64,000 nucleotides of DNA from Halobellus rarus (GTDB taxonomy: Archaea; Halobacteriota; Halobacteria; Halobacteriales; Haloferacaceae), in contig NZ_JANHDI010000010.1 of NCBI RefSeq assembly GCF_024494595.1, positions 124,001-188,000 on the forward strand. The letters are read 5' to 3'. The notes under the pieces were generated by a model, which ran no database searches, was not told the DNA's origin, and saw only the letters and a program-made list of their open reading frames with translations. A program made the position numbers and the translations under genes. Numbering within the stretch: the first letter of the stretch is position 1; each line of letters starts with the position of its first letter. Shown here piece by piece: positions 53,969-62,832 of the stretch.

Positions 53969-54880
53969 ATGGACACCGAACTCAAACGCCTGATAGACGG
54001 TCTCTTCGCTGACATAGCCTGCTACAACTGCGGAACAGAATTCGTCATACAAGCAAACCGGCTCACCAGAGAGGACGACGGCCTGTACACCACCCCACAC
54101 TCCTGTCCCGGATGCGAAGCGGAGTACGAAATTACCGTAGAAAACGACAGACAGCTCCTCAGCTACGAAGCCAACCGACTCGACGAAGACGATAATCACG
54201 TGAATATGTTTTCCAGCTCACGGAAGGAATCACTCCACAGACAGACGCACCCGATGAGAGAACTCGTAGAGGGCTTCGGTGAACTCAATGTGGCACTTGC
54301 CATCCTTTGGGAGAACAGAGACCGCATCCACGACGCTTGTGACACCTTCAGAGACGAGGGATTCGACGACAAAGGAGCAGAGTTTGGCCGCCGGGTTAAC
54401 ACTGATGTCCACAACTACATAGCAAGCGCCTACACCTTCAACCAAATCCTCCAAACAATCGAACCAAACATCCCGACCGACGGCCCCGTAGAGAAAGCGA
54501 AGGAAGAATTTGAGGAAGAAGAACGGTTAATAATGGGGCTCAGAGTATACGCGCAGCACAACCTCTCACTTCCCTTCCGCTACGGCCAATTCATCGACGA
54601 GAATACGGGTAGTACAGAAATGACGTTGAGTGTAGGCTTGGAGGAAGTGAACGTCATCGAATCCGATATCGACACTTACGGGCCCGACGGATACAGAAAA
54701 GGCGCGGATCATCACTACGAGAAAGTCGAAGGCGACACAATCAACATCGAACGTCGCATCAATTTTCACTACGAGGCCGCCGAAGAACTCGTTGAAGCCA
54801 TCGGTGAACACGCCGAGGCAGAACACGGTGACGAGTTAGAAGATTACCGCGAGTCAGCGACCTACGACGCAGAACGCTGA
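53969..54880 (+). CDS. Zinc-ribbon protein of unknown function
   Basis: 303 residues. The N-terminal zinc ribbon has CYNCG near 20 and CPGCEA near 47. The remainder is helical and acidic with no motif I recognise (ELVEGFGELNVALAILWENR, FNQILQTIEPNIPTDG). The longer frame from 53864 has an implausible N-terminus, so I start at ATG 53969 (MDTELKRLIDGLF). It ends 42 nt before an IS6-type terminus. Confidence 0.6.
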   Translation: MDTELKRLIDGLFADIACYNCGTEFVIQANRLTREDDGLYTTPHSCPGCEAEYEITVENDRQLLSYEANRLDEDDNHVNMFSSSRKESLHRQTHPMRELVEGFGELNVALAILWENRDRIHDACDTFRDEGFDDKGAEFGRRVNTDVHNYIASAYTFNQILQTIEPNIPTDGPVEKAKEEFEEEERLIMGLRVYAQHNLSLPFRYGQFIDENTGSTEMTLSVGLEEVNVIESDIDTYGPDGYRKGADHHYEKVEGDTINIERRINFHYEAAEELVEAIGEHAEAEHGDELEDYRESATYDAER

Positions 54881-54922
54881 TGTGATCATCTGTATCTCGC
54901 ACGCCGATTCTATCACCTCTTA

Positions 54923-54939
54923 AGGATTTCAACAGAGCC
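54923..54939 (-). mobile_element. Solo IS6-family-like terminus (left copy)
   Basis: The minus strand reads GGCTCTGTTGAAATCCT, like the GGCACTGTTGCAAA end of IS6/IS26 elements. The element it belonged to would lie to the left, but no transposase remains. The following bases (TAAGAGGTGATAGAATC on the minus strand) partly match those next to the right copy. Confidence 0.6.
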
Positions 54940-55096
54940 GCGATGGAGATTCTTCTAATTGGTTTTCGGCTTCTCAATCCAGATCATCATTTAGATGATT
55001 TCCTGATAGTGGGGTTCGCTCTACAGGGGTCGGGGCGATCTTCCCACCGTTGTATTAACAGAGACATCCTCACTCCGTTGATGACTGGGCTGATGT

Positions 55097-55927
55097 TCAG
55101 CTGCGTAGTTCATCGTAGCCAGTCTTCACTGCGATACCGACCGCTGGGAGCAGGTAGCCCCATACGTAACCCGCCATATGTCCGTAAATCCCTCCAGGCG
55201 CAGACGGCGGAAATAGGAGTAATAAGCCGTAGAGGTACAGTACAACGGAGCCCCCAAGAAATGGTAGCCCCGGTTCAGCTAGCGTTTCGGGCGATTGAAC
55301 CAGTTGATAAGACATATACAGGAGTCCCGCAACCCCGAGCACTCCGAGGAGAATTACGGTATTATTCACTTCGCCGAGACTATAAAACGCGACGGCGAAT
55401 CCAAGTACGAACAATCCGAGTGAAACTTGTATGCAGCGCGTGTCGCCGGTCAATTCGGAGTAGTAGTATGCTATGGCGATTGGCAAGAAGCCTGTAACGG
55501 CACCGACTGTTTGTGAGAACCCGACGCTCTCGAACCGGGAAAGAATATCTGGACTATCGGAGAAAATTTGAAGAATCGTCCAACTGGCAAAGAATGGCAG
55601 AATCAGGATGTAAGCGACGAATGCGTATCGGTAGATGGCAGCGGAGCCAGATACGCGCATCAAAAGTAGGGAGGCACCGCCGAGAATCCAATAGCCAATA
55701 ATGTTTGACTGGATGTGTGAAATGTTCCGATGCGCGAGGTTTGACCCGATAATGCCGACGACAGTCGGGTTCCGTGCTTCGTATTCCAACGCCTGCTCGC
55801 TTCCGGGATACAGGTAGATTGCGATCAAAATCAACGAGGGCAACACGAAGAACAACAGTATGTCCCGAATAAGATTGGAATCGACGTTACCCCGGAACTG
55901 CTCACGGAGCGATTGGTCGTTTGCCAT
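55097..55927 (-). CDS. Rhomboid-like membrane protein
   Basis: 276 residues with about seven helices. The rhomboid layout can be traced: HIQSNIIGYWILGG (HxxxN motif, usually helix 2), VGFSQTVGAVTG where the canonical GxSG is GFSQ, and GIYGHMAGYVWGY with a His in the last helix. Ser in GFSQ and His in GHMAG could form the catalytic pair, but the altered GxSG leaves activity in doubt. The gene is bracketed exactly by IS6-type ends. Confidence 0.7.
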   Translation of the reverse strand: MANDQSLREQFRGNVDSNLIRDILLFFVLPSLILIAIYLYPGSEQALEYEARNPTVVGIIGSNLAHRNISHIQSNIIGYWILGGASLLLMRVSGSAAIYRYAFVAYILILPFFASWTILQIFSDSPDILSRFESVGFSQTVGAVTGFLPIAIAYYYSELTGDTRCIQVSLGLFVLGFAVAFYSLGEVNNTVILLGVLGVAGLLYMSYQLVQSPETLAEPGLPFLGGSVVLYLYGLLLLFPPSAPGGIYGHMAGYVWGYLLPAVGIAVKTGYDELRS

Positions 55928-55979
55928 TACAGGATATCTGACTGTCCGGTGTTAGGAATTTGCCGGTATAATATAAAGT

Positions 55980-55996
55980 GGCTCTGTTGAAATCCT
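55980..55996 (+). mobile_element. Solo IS6-family-like terminus (right copy)
   Basis: GGCTCTGTTGAAATCCT, a perfect inverted copy of 54923-54939, starting 52 nt upstream of the rhomboid-like gene. The matching far end of an element is not found to the right, so it is a relic. With the left copy it encloses 1,040 bp carrying a single gene. Confidence 0.6.
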
Positions 55997-56128
55997 CAGA
56001 AAGTGAGATGTTCTGACCCGATGGGAGTCAATACGAGGAGAGAGATACTATAGACTACTTTTTCAGTCATCCGTACACTTTATCGGGTCGAACTCTTGCT
56101 TGTAGGTATGGGGATATTCTAGCGGGTA

Positions 56129-56323
56129 GTGTTTCGTAAGCCAGATGGACGAAGGAAAGGACTCATCTTTTTGTCCTTATCGTCCATCTGCCTCATTGCG
56201 TGGGTGTACACTGGTATCGTACTCAATAGTTCCCACTTCTTCCTCTTTACTGGTCTCGCGTTTGGATTCTCTGGGTTCGCCGAATCGCTGCCTCTAGAGC
56301 GACGCGAACCGGGATCAGCATAA
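56129..56323 (+). CDS. Small two-helix membrane protein
   Basis: 64 residues from GTG 56129 (MFRKPDGRRKGLIFLSLSSI). Two helices: GLIFLSLSSICLIAWVYTGIV and HFFLFTGLAFGFSGFAES, then LPLERREPGSA. The HFFLFTGLAFGFSGFAESLP segment is a pattern I recall in many short haloarchaeal membrane proteins. It ends 48 nt before the convergent pglX stop. Confidence 0.6.
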   Translation: MFRKPDGRRKGLIFLSLSSICLIAWVYTGIVLNSSHFFLFTGLAFGFSGFAESLPLERREPGSA

Positions 56324-56370
56324 TTTTGGTGTATGATAGATCCGACAGCTCAAAATATGACGAAAAGCGG

Positions 56371-59300
56371 TTACAGTACCGTGTCGTCGACAGTCTTCGG
56401 AACGAGGTCGGCCTCCGCGAGCGGCGTGATATTGATCTCGACGCCGTGTTTATGGTTCGGCCGGTAGCCAGCGGTCGTAATCTCCGAGAGGGCTCGGTCG
56501 GCCCAGTCGGACGAAATATCGGCTGCAACCTCATCGCACGTCTCGCTGATCTCCTCAGCGAGTTCCCTGTACTCCTCAAGGTCGCTTGCGAGTTCGGCGA
56601 GTAGTTCAGCGCGCCGAGTGTCACCACCGTCAGCGATCGTCGTCTGTCCGGCGTCCTCGAACTGCTCGTAGTAGTAGGTGGTGAAGAGAATCCCGTTGGA
56701 GGCGTAGTGCGCGGAGCCGACGAGATCATCGTAGTACTCGAAGAGATCGTACAGATGTGCCTCCACTGGCTCGGAGCCGTCCTCCGCGTAGGCCTCGAAG
56801 GCAGTTTCCAGTTCCTCGAGCGCATCGATCCACTCCTCGCGATTCTCTTCGACAGTCTCGTAGAAGGAGGGGCTGAAGAGGTCCTCCATATCGACGTCGT
56901 CCATACTCGCGAGTTCCTCCAACGCCTCCAATCGATCGGCAGTCTGTTCGCGGAACGCTGCGACCTGTTCGGCCGCCGCGGACGCCGCCGCTCGGTTCTC
57001 ATCGGACCACTCCCGCGGGGTCGACTGTGCGAGTTCGGCAAGGCGGTCTTCGAAGACAGCGATCTGTTCAAGACCGCTCTCACAGCGGGCGTACTCATCG
57101 GCAGCCTCGGCCTGCTCGGAGGCCGACAGGGAGTCATCACTCCGTCGGCGGTTAGCCGCACTGCGGCGCTCTCGGAGGAGGGCTTTCCGGGGTTCGAGAT
57201 AGCGATTCTGGAGGCGGTCAAAGACGCCGTCGTCGAGCTGGTGGTAGTCAATCAGGCAGGCGAAGCCCTCGCCCTCGGGATCGGAGACGAGCCGTTCGGT
57301 GGTCAGCCGCCAGAGGATCGGTGTTCGGTCGAACTTCGAGACGTGGTACTCGAAGAGGTCGTCTTCGAGCCACGCCCGGAGGTTGGGATAGGCCTCCTCG
57401 TCCGCAGGTCGGCTCCCGAGGAGGTCGTCAACTTCGGCGAGGCGAGCGTCGGCGTATTCGCCCCAGATCCGTTCGAACTCGTCCTTGATCCGCGCGAGGA
57501 GGTCGCTCTCGCGGTCGACATCCGAGAGGGCGACGATACCGTCGTCGTCCTCGTGGACGATTCGAAGCGTGAGGTGGAGAAGCAGGTCCTTGACCATCTC
57601 CGGGAAGTCATCTCCGGGCTCGGTGATGGATTCAGGATCGTACGCTTCTCTCTCACGAGGGTCCTCAATCGTTCGAAGCGCGATCTCTTGGAGGATCGTT
57701 TCGCGTTGGTCGTCGTTGATATCGAAACAGTCGAAGACTGCGTTATCGATGGCGTCGGAGTACGAATGAATTTGCTTCTCAATATATTCAAGATGCTGTG
57801 CTGCTGCAACCCCAATGTTCTTCAGCGATTCGGACCGGTCCACATAATCTCTTGGTTCGATGGTATCGACCTTAGTTCTGAGATCTCGATGAGGATGCCG
57901 GTACTGGGGAAGGCTATTACCACTATCCAGTAGATCCAGAAGGATAGGTACAGTATAATGGGGCGAATCAAATTCATATGAACGTTTGGCAATTATCCCT
58001 CCAACAGAATCTTTGGCAAGCTTTTTGAGTTTTTCATTTTCAAGCGCTTTGTTCCAAGGTACGCCACCAAGAATACCTACTTGCCACATTCTTTCAGAAG
58101 TTTTGCACAACATAAGGTAGGTGAAAAGGCGACTGTTTCCGTATGATAGGAGTTGCCATTCGACATCATCAGCAAAGATAGTTGGCCCATTGCTGCCAAA
58201 AACCGATTCAGAATGTAGATACCCAAAGCGACGACCATCGCGCTTGATACGATTATATGTAATCCCACCCGTGAAGTACCGATTTTTGCTTGGTGTTCCG
58301 TTCCCGACAGACCTACGTTGTAGCTCTTTTCCATCTTCCCCCCATAAAATCGTCTCCTGAATCCGTGGTAGTATCCAGGTATCTTCTCCACCGGTTGAGT
58401 ACGGAGCCCAATACTCGTCAGAGGTTGCCCAAAACTTTCTCACAAATCGTAGATCGTTACCAGAGGCTATCCCTTGCCGAATTACGCCAATCCCTGATTG
58501 GTCTTCAGACCCGCGACCGCCGTCAAGGATGTGAGGAGTATCATATAATTTACGTATTTCTAGAGGGACCCAATATGATAGGGGGGCACCAGGAATAATG
58601 CTTAATTCAGTCAGATCACGACGGTACAGACGCTGGATAGGAGGGTCTTCAGAGGGAACAAATATAGAATTGAGATATTCTTTTTCTTTGTCTGATTTGT
58701 CAACATCCGGTAGTCGAATAAACGTCCCTGTTTCCCCACTCGTTGCACGAGATCGAACGACTGTACCAACTGTACCAACTGTGGCGTTGTCCAGAACATC
58801 ATATCCAAATTCTGTGAAAAAGTCGAACGAACCCCGATCTCCAATGAAATCTTCTCGAAAGTTACGAAATGAGCTATTGAACATAAAAGACCAGGGAACG
58901 AGCATCCCGACGCGACCGTTCGTACTGACGAGTCGATCACACGCTTCGAAGAAATTGATATAGTACTCCGTCGTGTAATCGTAGTGCTCCTCGACGTACG
59001 CTTGTACGCCATCGGGCATCCGTCCTCGTGATCCATACGGCGGATTCATCAACGCAACGTCGTAGTCCTGCGTCAGTACCACCAGGAGGTTGAGGAAGCT
59101 CCGAAGATTCTGCTCACCGAAAGAATCCGATGTCCGCTCATCAACGGCGTCTTCCAACTTCCGCAGAAATTCGTTCAGGGTATGCGGGCCGTCGCCGCCC
59201 CACTCCATCACGTCGGTCTGGTCTTCCATAAACTCATCTTCGAGTGCGCCTTGGACATCCAGTAGACTTCCGAGCGCCTCCGTCGTCTGGAATTCCTCGA

Positions 59301-60567
59301 TGACCTCGTCGAGCGCTTTCCGGACTTCTGTCCCTTCGCCCGTGATCTCATCGAGGACGTCAAGCGCTTCCTCGACCTCCGCAACACGGGCGTCGGCGGC
59401 GACGATCCCAAGATTCGGCATCTCGAAGGCATCGTTGTCTTCGTCTTCCGCCCGCGTTCGCGCCTTCAGATAGAGGTTGAACGCCGAGAGCTGACAGGAG
59501 CGCAGGTCGATGTCGACGCCGTAGAGGTTGTGTTTGAGAATCTTCGCGGGAATCTCCCCACGGTCGAGGTCGGTTTCGGCCCACCAGATGCGCTCTAAGA
59601 TGTCGAAGGCATAGAGGAGGAAGTGGCCACTTCCGCAGGCCGGGTCGATGACGCGGAGTTCACGCGGATGGTCGAAACTGGGAGCCTCTTGATCTTCCTC
59701 GTCGGGAATCAAATACGTACAGAGTTCAGCGACCGACGGTGAGTCCTCCGGTGTGACGAGACGCTCCTTGCGTTCTTCGGGGGACAGCGTCTCCGGCTCA
59801 GGAACTGTCGACTCCTTTCCGGTCGCTTCGAGATAGAGCTTTCCGAGAGAGTTGTCCGCGAGCATCCGGACGACCCAGTGTGGCGTATAGAACTGGTTGG
59901 CAGGACCGACGTCGCTCGGTTCGAGCGTATTCTTCGCGTCGAGCGCCTCGACGACTGGCCGGTTGTAGTACTCGTAGACCCATCCGAGGACGTCGTCTGC
60001 TCGCCAGACTTCGTCGGGCACCTCGTCGAGCATCCCACAGAGTTCCTCGAAGGTGTCGTCGTCCGGATCGAGCTGACTGTAGGCCGTCTCCCGGTCGAAG
60101 AGGATCTCGATTTCCTCGGCTAACTCGTCACAGACGTCGTGGTACGCCTGGAGGATCGCCTCGTCCTCTAAGAGGAATTCCTTGTGAACGAGCGTCTCCG
60201 CGGCCGGTGTGAGGCCGTTCTCCTTGAAGACGGTGACCTCCTCGTCGACGAAGTCCCGGACCTCCATACAGCGCAGCGCCGCAAGGCGGTTGACGATCGT
60301 GTAGCCGACGCCCGTGACGTACTCGTCGAACGCCTCCGACCACGACTCGCCGTCGACGACCTCGAGTTCGATCGCCTCGGCGATCTGTTGTGCGTCCTCC
60401 TGGAGGGCGTTACGGTCTTCGGGCTCGTCGTCAAGTCCCTTCTGCGTCAGTTGGAACTCGACGTTGTCCTCGACGCGGTCGCGCATTTCGGCGACGACGT
60501 CCTCGAGATACTCACGTTCGGCCTTGTCCAGTTGCGCCTTCCGTTGAGAGGGAGAATCGTGTTCCAT
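56371..60567 (-). CDS. pglX: BREX adenine-specific DNA methyltransferase PglX
   Basis: 1,398 residues. A long helical N-terminal region is followed by a SAM-binding motif (DPACGSGHFLLYAF, about 306) and the catalytic NPPY (about 507), in the gamma-class N6-adenine order. The C-terminal half carries target-recognition regions and a coiled coil. It would mark host DNA at one adenine in a non-palindromic site. This is the BREX-5 type of PglX, to my knowledge. It is the first gene of the defence set on this strand but is 3.6 kb from pglZ, with foreign-looking cargo in between. Confidence 0.9.
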   Translation of the reverse strand: MEHDSPSQRKAQLDKAEREYLEDVVAEMRDRVEDNVEFQLTQKGLDDEPEDRNALQEDAQQIAEAIELEVVDGESWSEAFDEYVTGVGYTIVNRLAALRCMEVRDFVDEEVTVFKENGLTPAAETLVHKEFLLEDEAILQAYHDVCDELAEEIEILFDRETAYSQLDPDDDTFEELCGMLDEVPDEVWRADDVLGWVYEYYNRPVVEALDAKNTLEPSDVGPANQFYTPHWVVRMLADNSLGKLYLEATGKESTVPEPETLSPEERKERLVTPEDSPSVAELCTYLIPDEEDQEAPSFDHPRELRVIDPACGSGHFLLYAFDILERIWWAETDLDRGEIPAKILKHNLYGVDIDLRSCQLSAFNLYLKARTRAEDEDNDAFEMPNLGIVAADARVAEVEEALDVLDEITGEGTEVRKALDEVIEEFQTTEALGSLLDVQGALEDEFMEDQTDVMEWGGDGPHTLNEFLRKLEDAVDERTSDSFGEQNLRSFLNLLVVLTQDYDVALMNPPYGSRGRMPDGVQAYVEEHYDYTTEYYINFFEACDRLVSTNGRVGMLVPWSFMFNSSFRNFREDFIGDRGSFDFFTEFGYDVLDNATVGTVGTVVRSRATSGETGTFIRLPDVDKSDKEKEYLNSIFVPSEDPPIQRLYRRDLTELSIIPGAPLSYWVPLEIRKLYDTPHILDGGRGSEDQSGIGVIRQGIASGNDLRFVRKFWATSDEYWAPYSTGGEDTWILPRIQETILWGEDGKELQRRSVGNGTPSKNRYFTGGITYNRIKRDGRRFGYLHSESVFGSNGPTIFADDVEWQLLSYGNSRLFTYLMLCKTSERMWQVGILGGVPWNKALENEKLKKLAKDSVGGIIAKRSYEFDSPHYTVPILLDLLDSGNSLPQYRHPHRDLRTKVDTIEPRDYVDRSESLKNIGVAAAQHLEYIEKQIHSYSDAIDNAVFDCFDINDDQRETILQEIALRTIEDPREREAYDPESITEPGDDFPEMVKDLLLHLTLRIVHEDDDGIVALSDVDRESDLLARIKDEFERIWGEYADARLAEVDDLLGSRPADEEAYPNLRAWLEDDLFEYHVSKFDRTPILWRLTTERLVSDPEGEGFACLIDYHQLDDGVFDRLQNRYLEPRKALLRERRSAANRRRSDDSLSASEQAEAADEYARCESGLEQIAVFEDRLAELAQSTPREWSDENRAAASAAAEQVAAFREQTADRLEALEELASMDDVDMEDLFSPSFYETVEENREEWIDALEELETAFEAYAEDGSEPVEAHLYDLFEYYDDLVGSAHYASNGILFTTYYYEQFEDAGQTTIADGGDTRRAELLAELASDLEEYRELAEEISETCDEVAADISSDWADRALSEITTAGYRPNHKHGVEINITPLAEADLVPKTVDDTVL

Positions 60568-60690
60568 ACGAAATACTCAGTATACCTCTATCGAACCGCA
60601 GGAATGTCTTATAGGTTGGCGATAAAAGGAGTCACCGCGACTGCGTAGCGATGGTCTGAAAGTTATCTGAGTAAAACAAGTGGCCATCGT

Positions 60691-61170
60691 ATGGAATGGA
60701 TCGACGTTCTACGGACGTGGGCACCGATCATTCAGGCAGGAGCGATTATGGTCGCAGTAGGAACTGTATCATTGACCTACAGACAGGTCAAGCTCCGAAA
60801 AGAGCAAGCTACAACTCAATTTGAGGACGAGCTGGCTCGAGAATATCGAGAGTTGGCAAGGGATCTGCCGGTGAAGGCACTCTTGGGAGATGAACTAACG
60901 GAAGAGGAATTCAAAGATCAGTTTTCAGATCTCTACTACTACGTTGACCTTTCAAACGAGCAGGTGTTCTTGCGGTTTGAAGAACGAGTGAGTAAAGAGA
61001 CGTGGGAAAACTGGCAGGCAGGCATTGAGTCAAACCTAAATAGGCCTGCATTTCGAATGGCATGGAACGAGATCAAGGAACGCTCCAATAGCTTTCAAGA
61101 ACTTCGGCGATTAGAGCAGAATGACTTCCAAACAGACCCAGCAGAATGGGATCAAATAGACTCTGAATAG
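60691..61170 (+). CDS. Membrane-anchored small helical protein
   Basis: 159 residues. One N-terminal helix (IIQAGAIMVAVGTVSLTY), then a charged linker (RQVKLRKEQATTQFEDELAR) and a helical cytoplasmic domain with FSDLYYYVDLSNEQVFLRF and WENWQAGIESNLNRPAF. The pattern of one membrane helix, coiled linker and a domain with a WENW motif is common in defence islands (DUF4760-like), but I cannot name it with certainty. Divergent from pglX, convergent with kwaB. Confidence 0.6.
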   Translation: MEWIDVLRTWAPIIQAGAIMVAVGTVSLTYRQVKLRKEQATTQFEDELAREYRELARDLPVKALLGDELTEEEFKDQFSDLYYYVDLSNEQVFLRFEERVSKETWENWQAGIESNLNRPAFRMAWNEIKERSNSFQELRRLEQNDFQTDPAEWDQIDSE

Positions 61171-61212
61171 TTCACGTACGAAGAGTACTATACCGTACCG
61201 TTGATTGTATGA

Positions 61213-62220
61213 TCAATCGCCAGCGTCTTCCTTCGCTAAAGAAACGTATCCCTGTTCGGTAATCGGAGAATTCAGATGGTCATCGTTGAAGAAGCGGAGG
61301 ACCTTCCACACGTCTAGTTTGTTCTCCATCGTAATCGCAAGTGTCCCGTCCTCACGCTCCTCAAACTCTAAGTCAGTATCAAACTCCTCTCTGACTAACG
61401 ATGCATCGTCAGCGTCCATATCCTCGTAAACCCCGCGCTCTTTGACTTCTTGTAGAAGACGAAGCGCATTCGGGTTGCCACGGACTGCATCGGAAAACAT
61501 CTGAAAGTTATCGAATGGGATGTCTCCATCCTCTAATTCAGTAAGCATCTCTTCGGCATTCTTTTTATACGCATCCATATAACCGAAGGCGTTCTCGAAC
61601 TTCGTGTGGTTGAACACAAATAACATCCCGTCATAATAGACGGCATCAAGGCGGTTAGGAATCCCCAAGAGCGAATCGTCAACCTTGCGGTGGGTTTCGG
61701 ATCCAACCTTCATCCTTAGCCACGAAGTCCGACCTAAGATTTGACGACGACTGTAGTTGATGAACGCAATAATTGGCTGGTCGAGATCATTATGTTGGAT
61801 TCGGATCGACTGGAACTCTGGCTTCGGTGATTCCGTGTATCGCGTGCTAGAGAAGCGCTGCCCGTTGAAGAGTCGCTCAAACCTCTCAAATTGGGGAATA
61901 TTTTCTACTGGTTCATACTCAATAACATCCTCATCCTTGTGCCGATTCTGGATGTCATACTCGGCAATCCGCTTTGTGTCGTTATTGAGTGCAGAGACCT
62001 TATTATCTACTTTGTCACGAATGAGGTCTTCCAGTTCCGTAGCAATATTATCGTCAATCTTGATACGCTCGAATTCGTACTCGATATCCTCTTCTCCGAT
62101 ACCGTCGTTGTTCTCGAATCTTCTTGCAACGAGTAGATCACGACCCTTATTGTCTGACTCTGATTGTTTGAGTTCGTCCAGTAGGGTGTTGAGTTCTCGA
62201 AGCTTATCCCCCATCGACAT
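61213..62220 (-). CDS. kwaB: Kiwa defence protein KwaB (DUF4868)
   Basis: 335 residues, close to the known KwaB length of about 315. The DUF4868 layout is seen: an N-terminal helical acidic region, then WLRMKVGSETHRKVDDSLLG, LDAVYYDGMLFVFNHTKFEN, and the closing KVLRFFNDDHLNSPITEQGY. KwaB binds DNA and works with the membrane sensor KwaA against phage. Its ATG overlaps the KwaA stop (TAATG), the Kiwa order. Confidence 0.85.
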   Translation of the reverse strand: MSMGDKLRELNTLLDELKQSESDNKGRDLLVARRFENNDGIGEEDIEYEFERIKIDDNIATELEDLIRDKVDNKVSALNNDTKRIAEYDIQNRHKDEDVIEYEPVENIPQFERFERLFNGQRFSSTRYTESPKPEFQSIRIQHNDLDQPIIAFINYSRRQILGRTSWLRMKVGSETHRKVDDSLLGIPNRLDAVYYDGMLFVFNHTKFENAFGYMDAYKKNAEEMLTELEDGDIPFDNFQMFSDAVRGNPNALRLLQEVKERGVYEDMDADDASLVREEFDTDLEFEEREDGTLAITMENKLDVWKVLRFFNDDHLNSPITEQGYVSLAKEDAGD

Positions 62221-62789
62221 TATCTAGTTGAAAGACACACATCCTTACTGATAGTTGTTGTCTTTACTGACACCTCTTTGCCTTCAAGATGATCTTTGGA
62301 GAGCAGAAGCAACTCATCGCCATCAACGCGTACTTTGTATACATCATATCGAAGAGCGGCTAAGACGGGGTTGATGTATAGACGGTTTGATCGGATCTGT
62401 AACGCTCCAACGGTGAGAAATAGAACAATGAACGACAGCATATTCGAGAGTTGAGAGTAGTCCAAGACGACAAACGGGAAAATGTACACGATAACATATT
62501 CACTAACGAGGTCACCTCGGTTTTCGTAGTGATCTAGCTCTAGGAGTTCGCCCTCATCATCGCGGTTGATATAAATTAAGGCCAAGAGAAACGTAACGCT
62601 GATAGCTGAGAGTAGAAGGGCTACGATAGCGATTAGCGATAGCTGTATACCGAGAAAGTGATAGACTGGGGTGCTAATTCCGAATAGTTCGTATCTGACT
62701 ATCTGGGTCTGAAACGCAATAACTAGGTATAGCGGAGCGTATGAACTGGCGAAGAGGAGCGACTTCCCCCAGCTGGGGATATTGCTCAT
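62220..62789 (-). CDS. kwaA: Kiwa defence membrane protein KwaA
   Basis: 189 residues with four helices (SLLFASSYAPLYLVIAFQT, FLGIQLSLIAIVALLLSAIS, VSEYVIVYIFPFVVLDYSQL, LSFIVLFLTVGALQI) and a C-terminal soluble tail with DELLLLSKDHLEGKEV. Length, helix count and place directly ahead of kwaB match KwaA, the membrane sensor of the Kiwa system. Confidence 0.8.
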   Translation of the reverse strand: MSNIPSWGKSLLFASSYAPLYLVIAFQTQIVRYELFGISTPVYHFLGIQLSLIAIVALLLSAISVTFLLALIYINRDDEGELLELDHYENRGDLVSEYVIVYIFPFVVLDYSQLSNMLSFIVLFLTVGALQIRSNRLYINPVLAALRYDVYKVRVDGDELLLLSKDHLEGKEVSVKTTTISKDVCLSTR

Positions 62790-62832
62790 TATAGCCTCTT
62801 AACACTAGTAGGGCAAACATCTTCCGAAGGCA

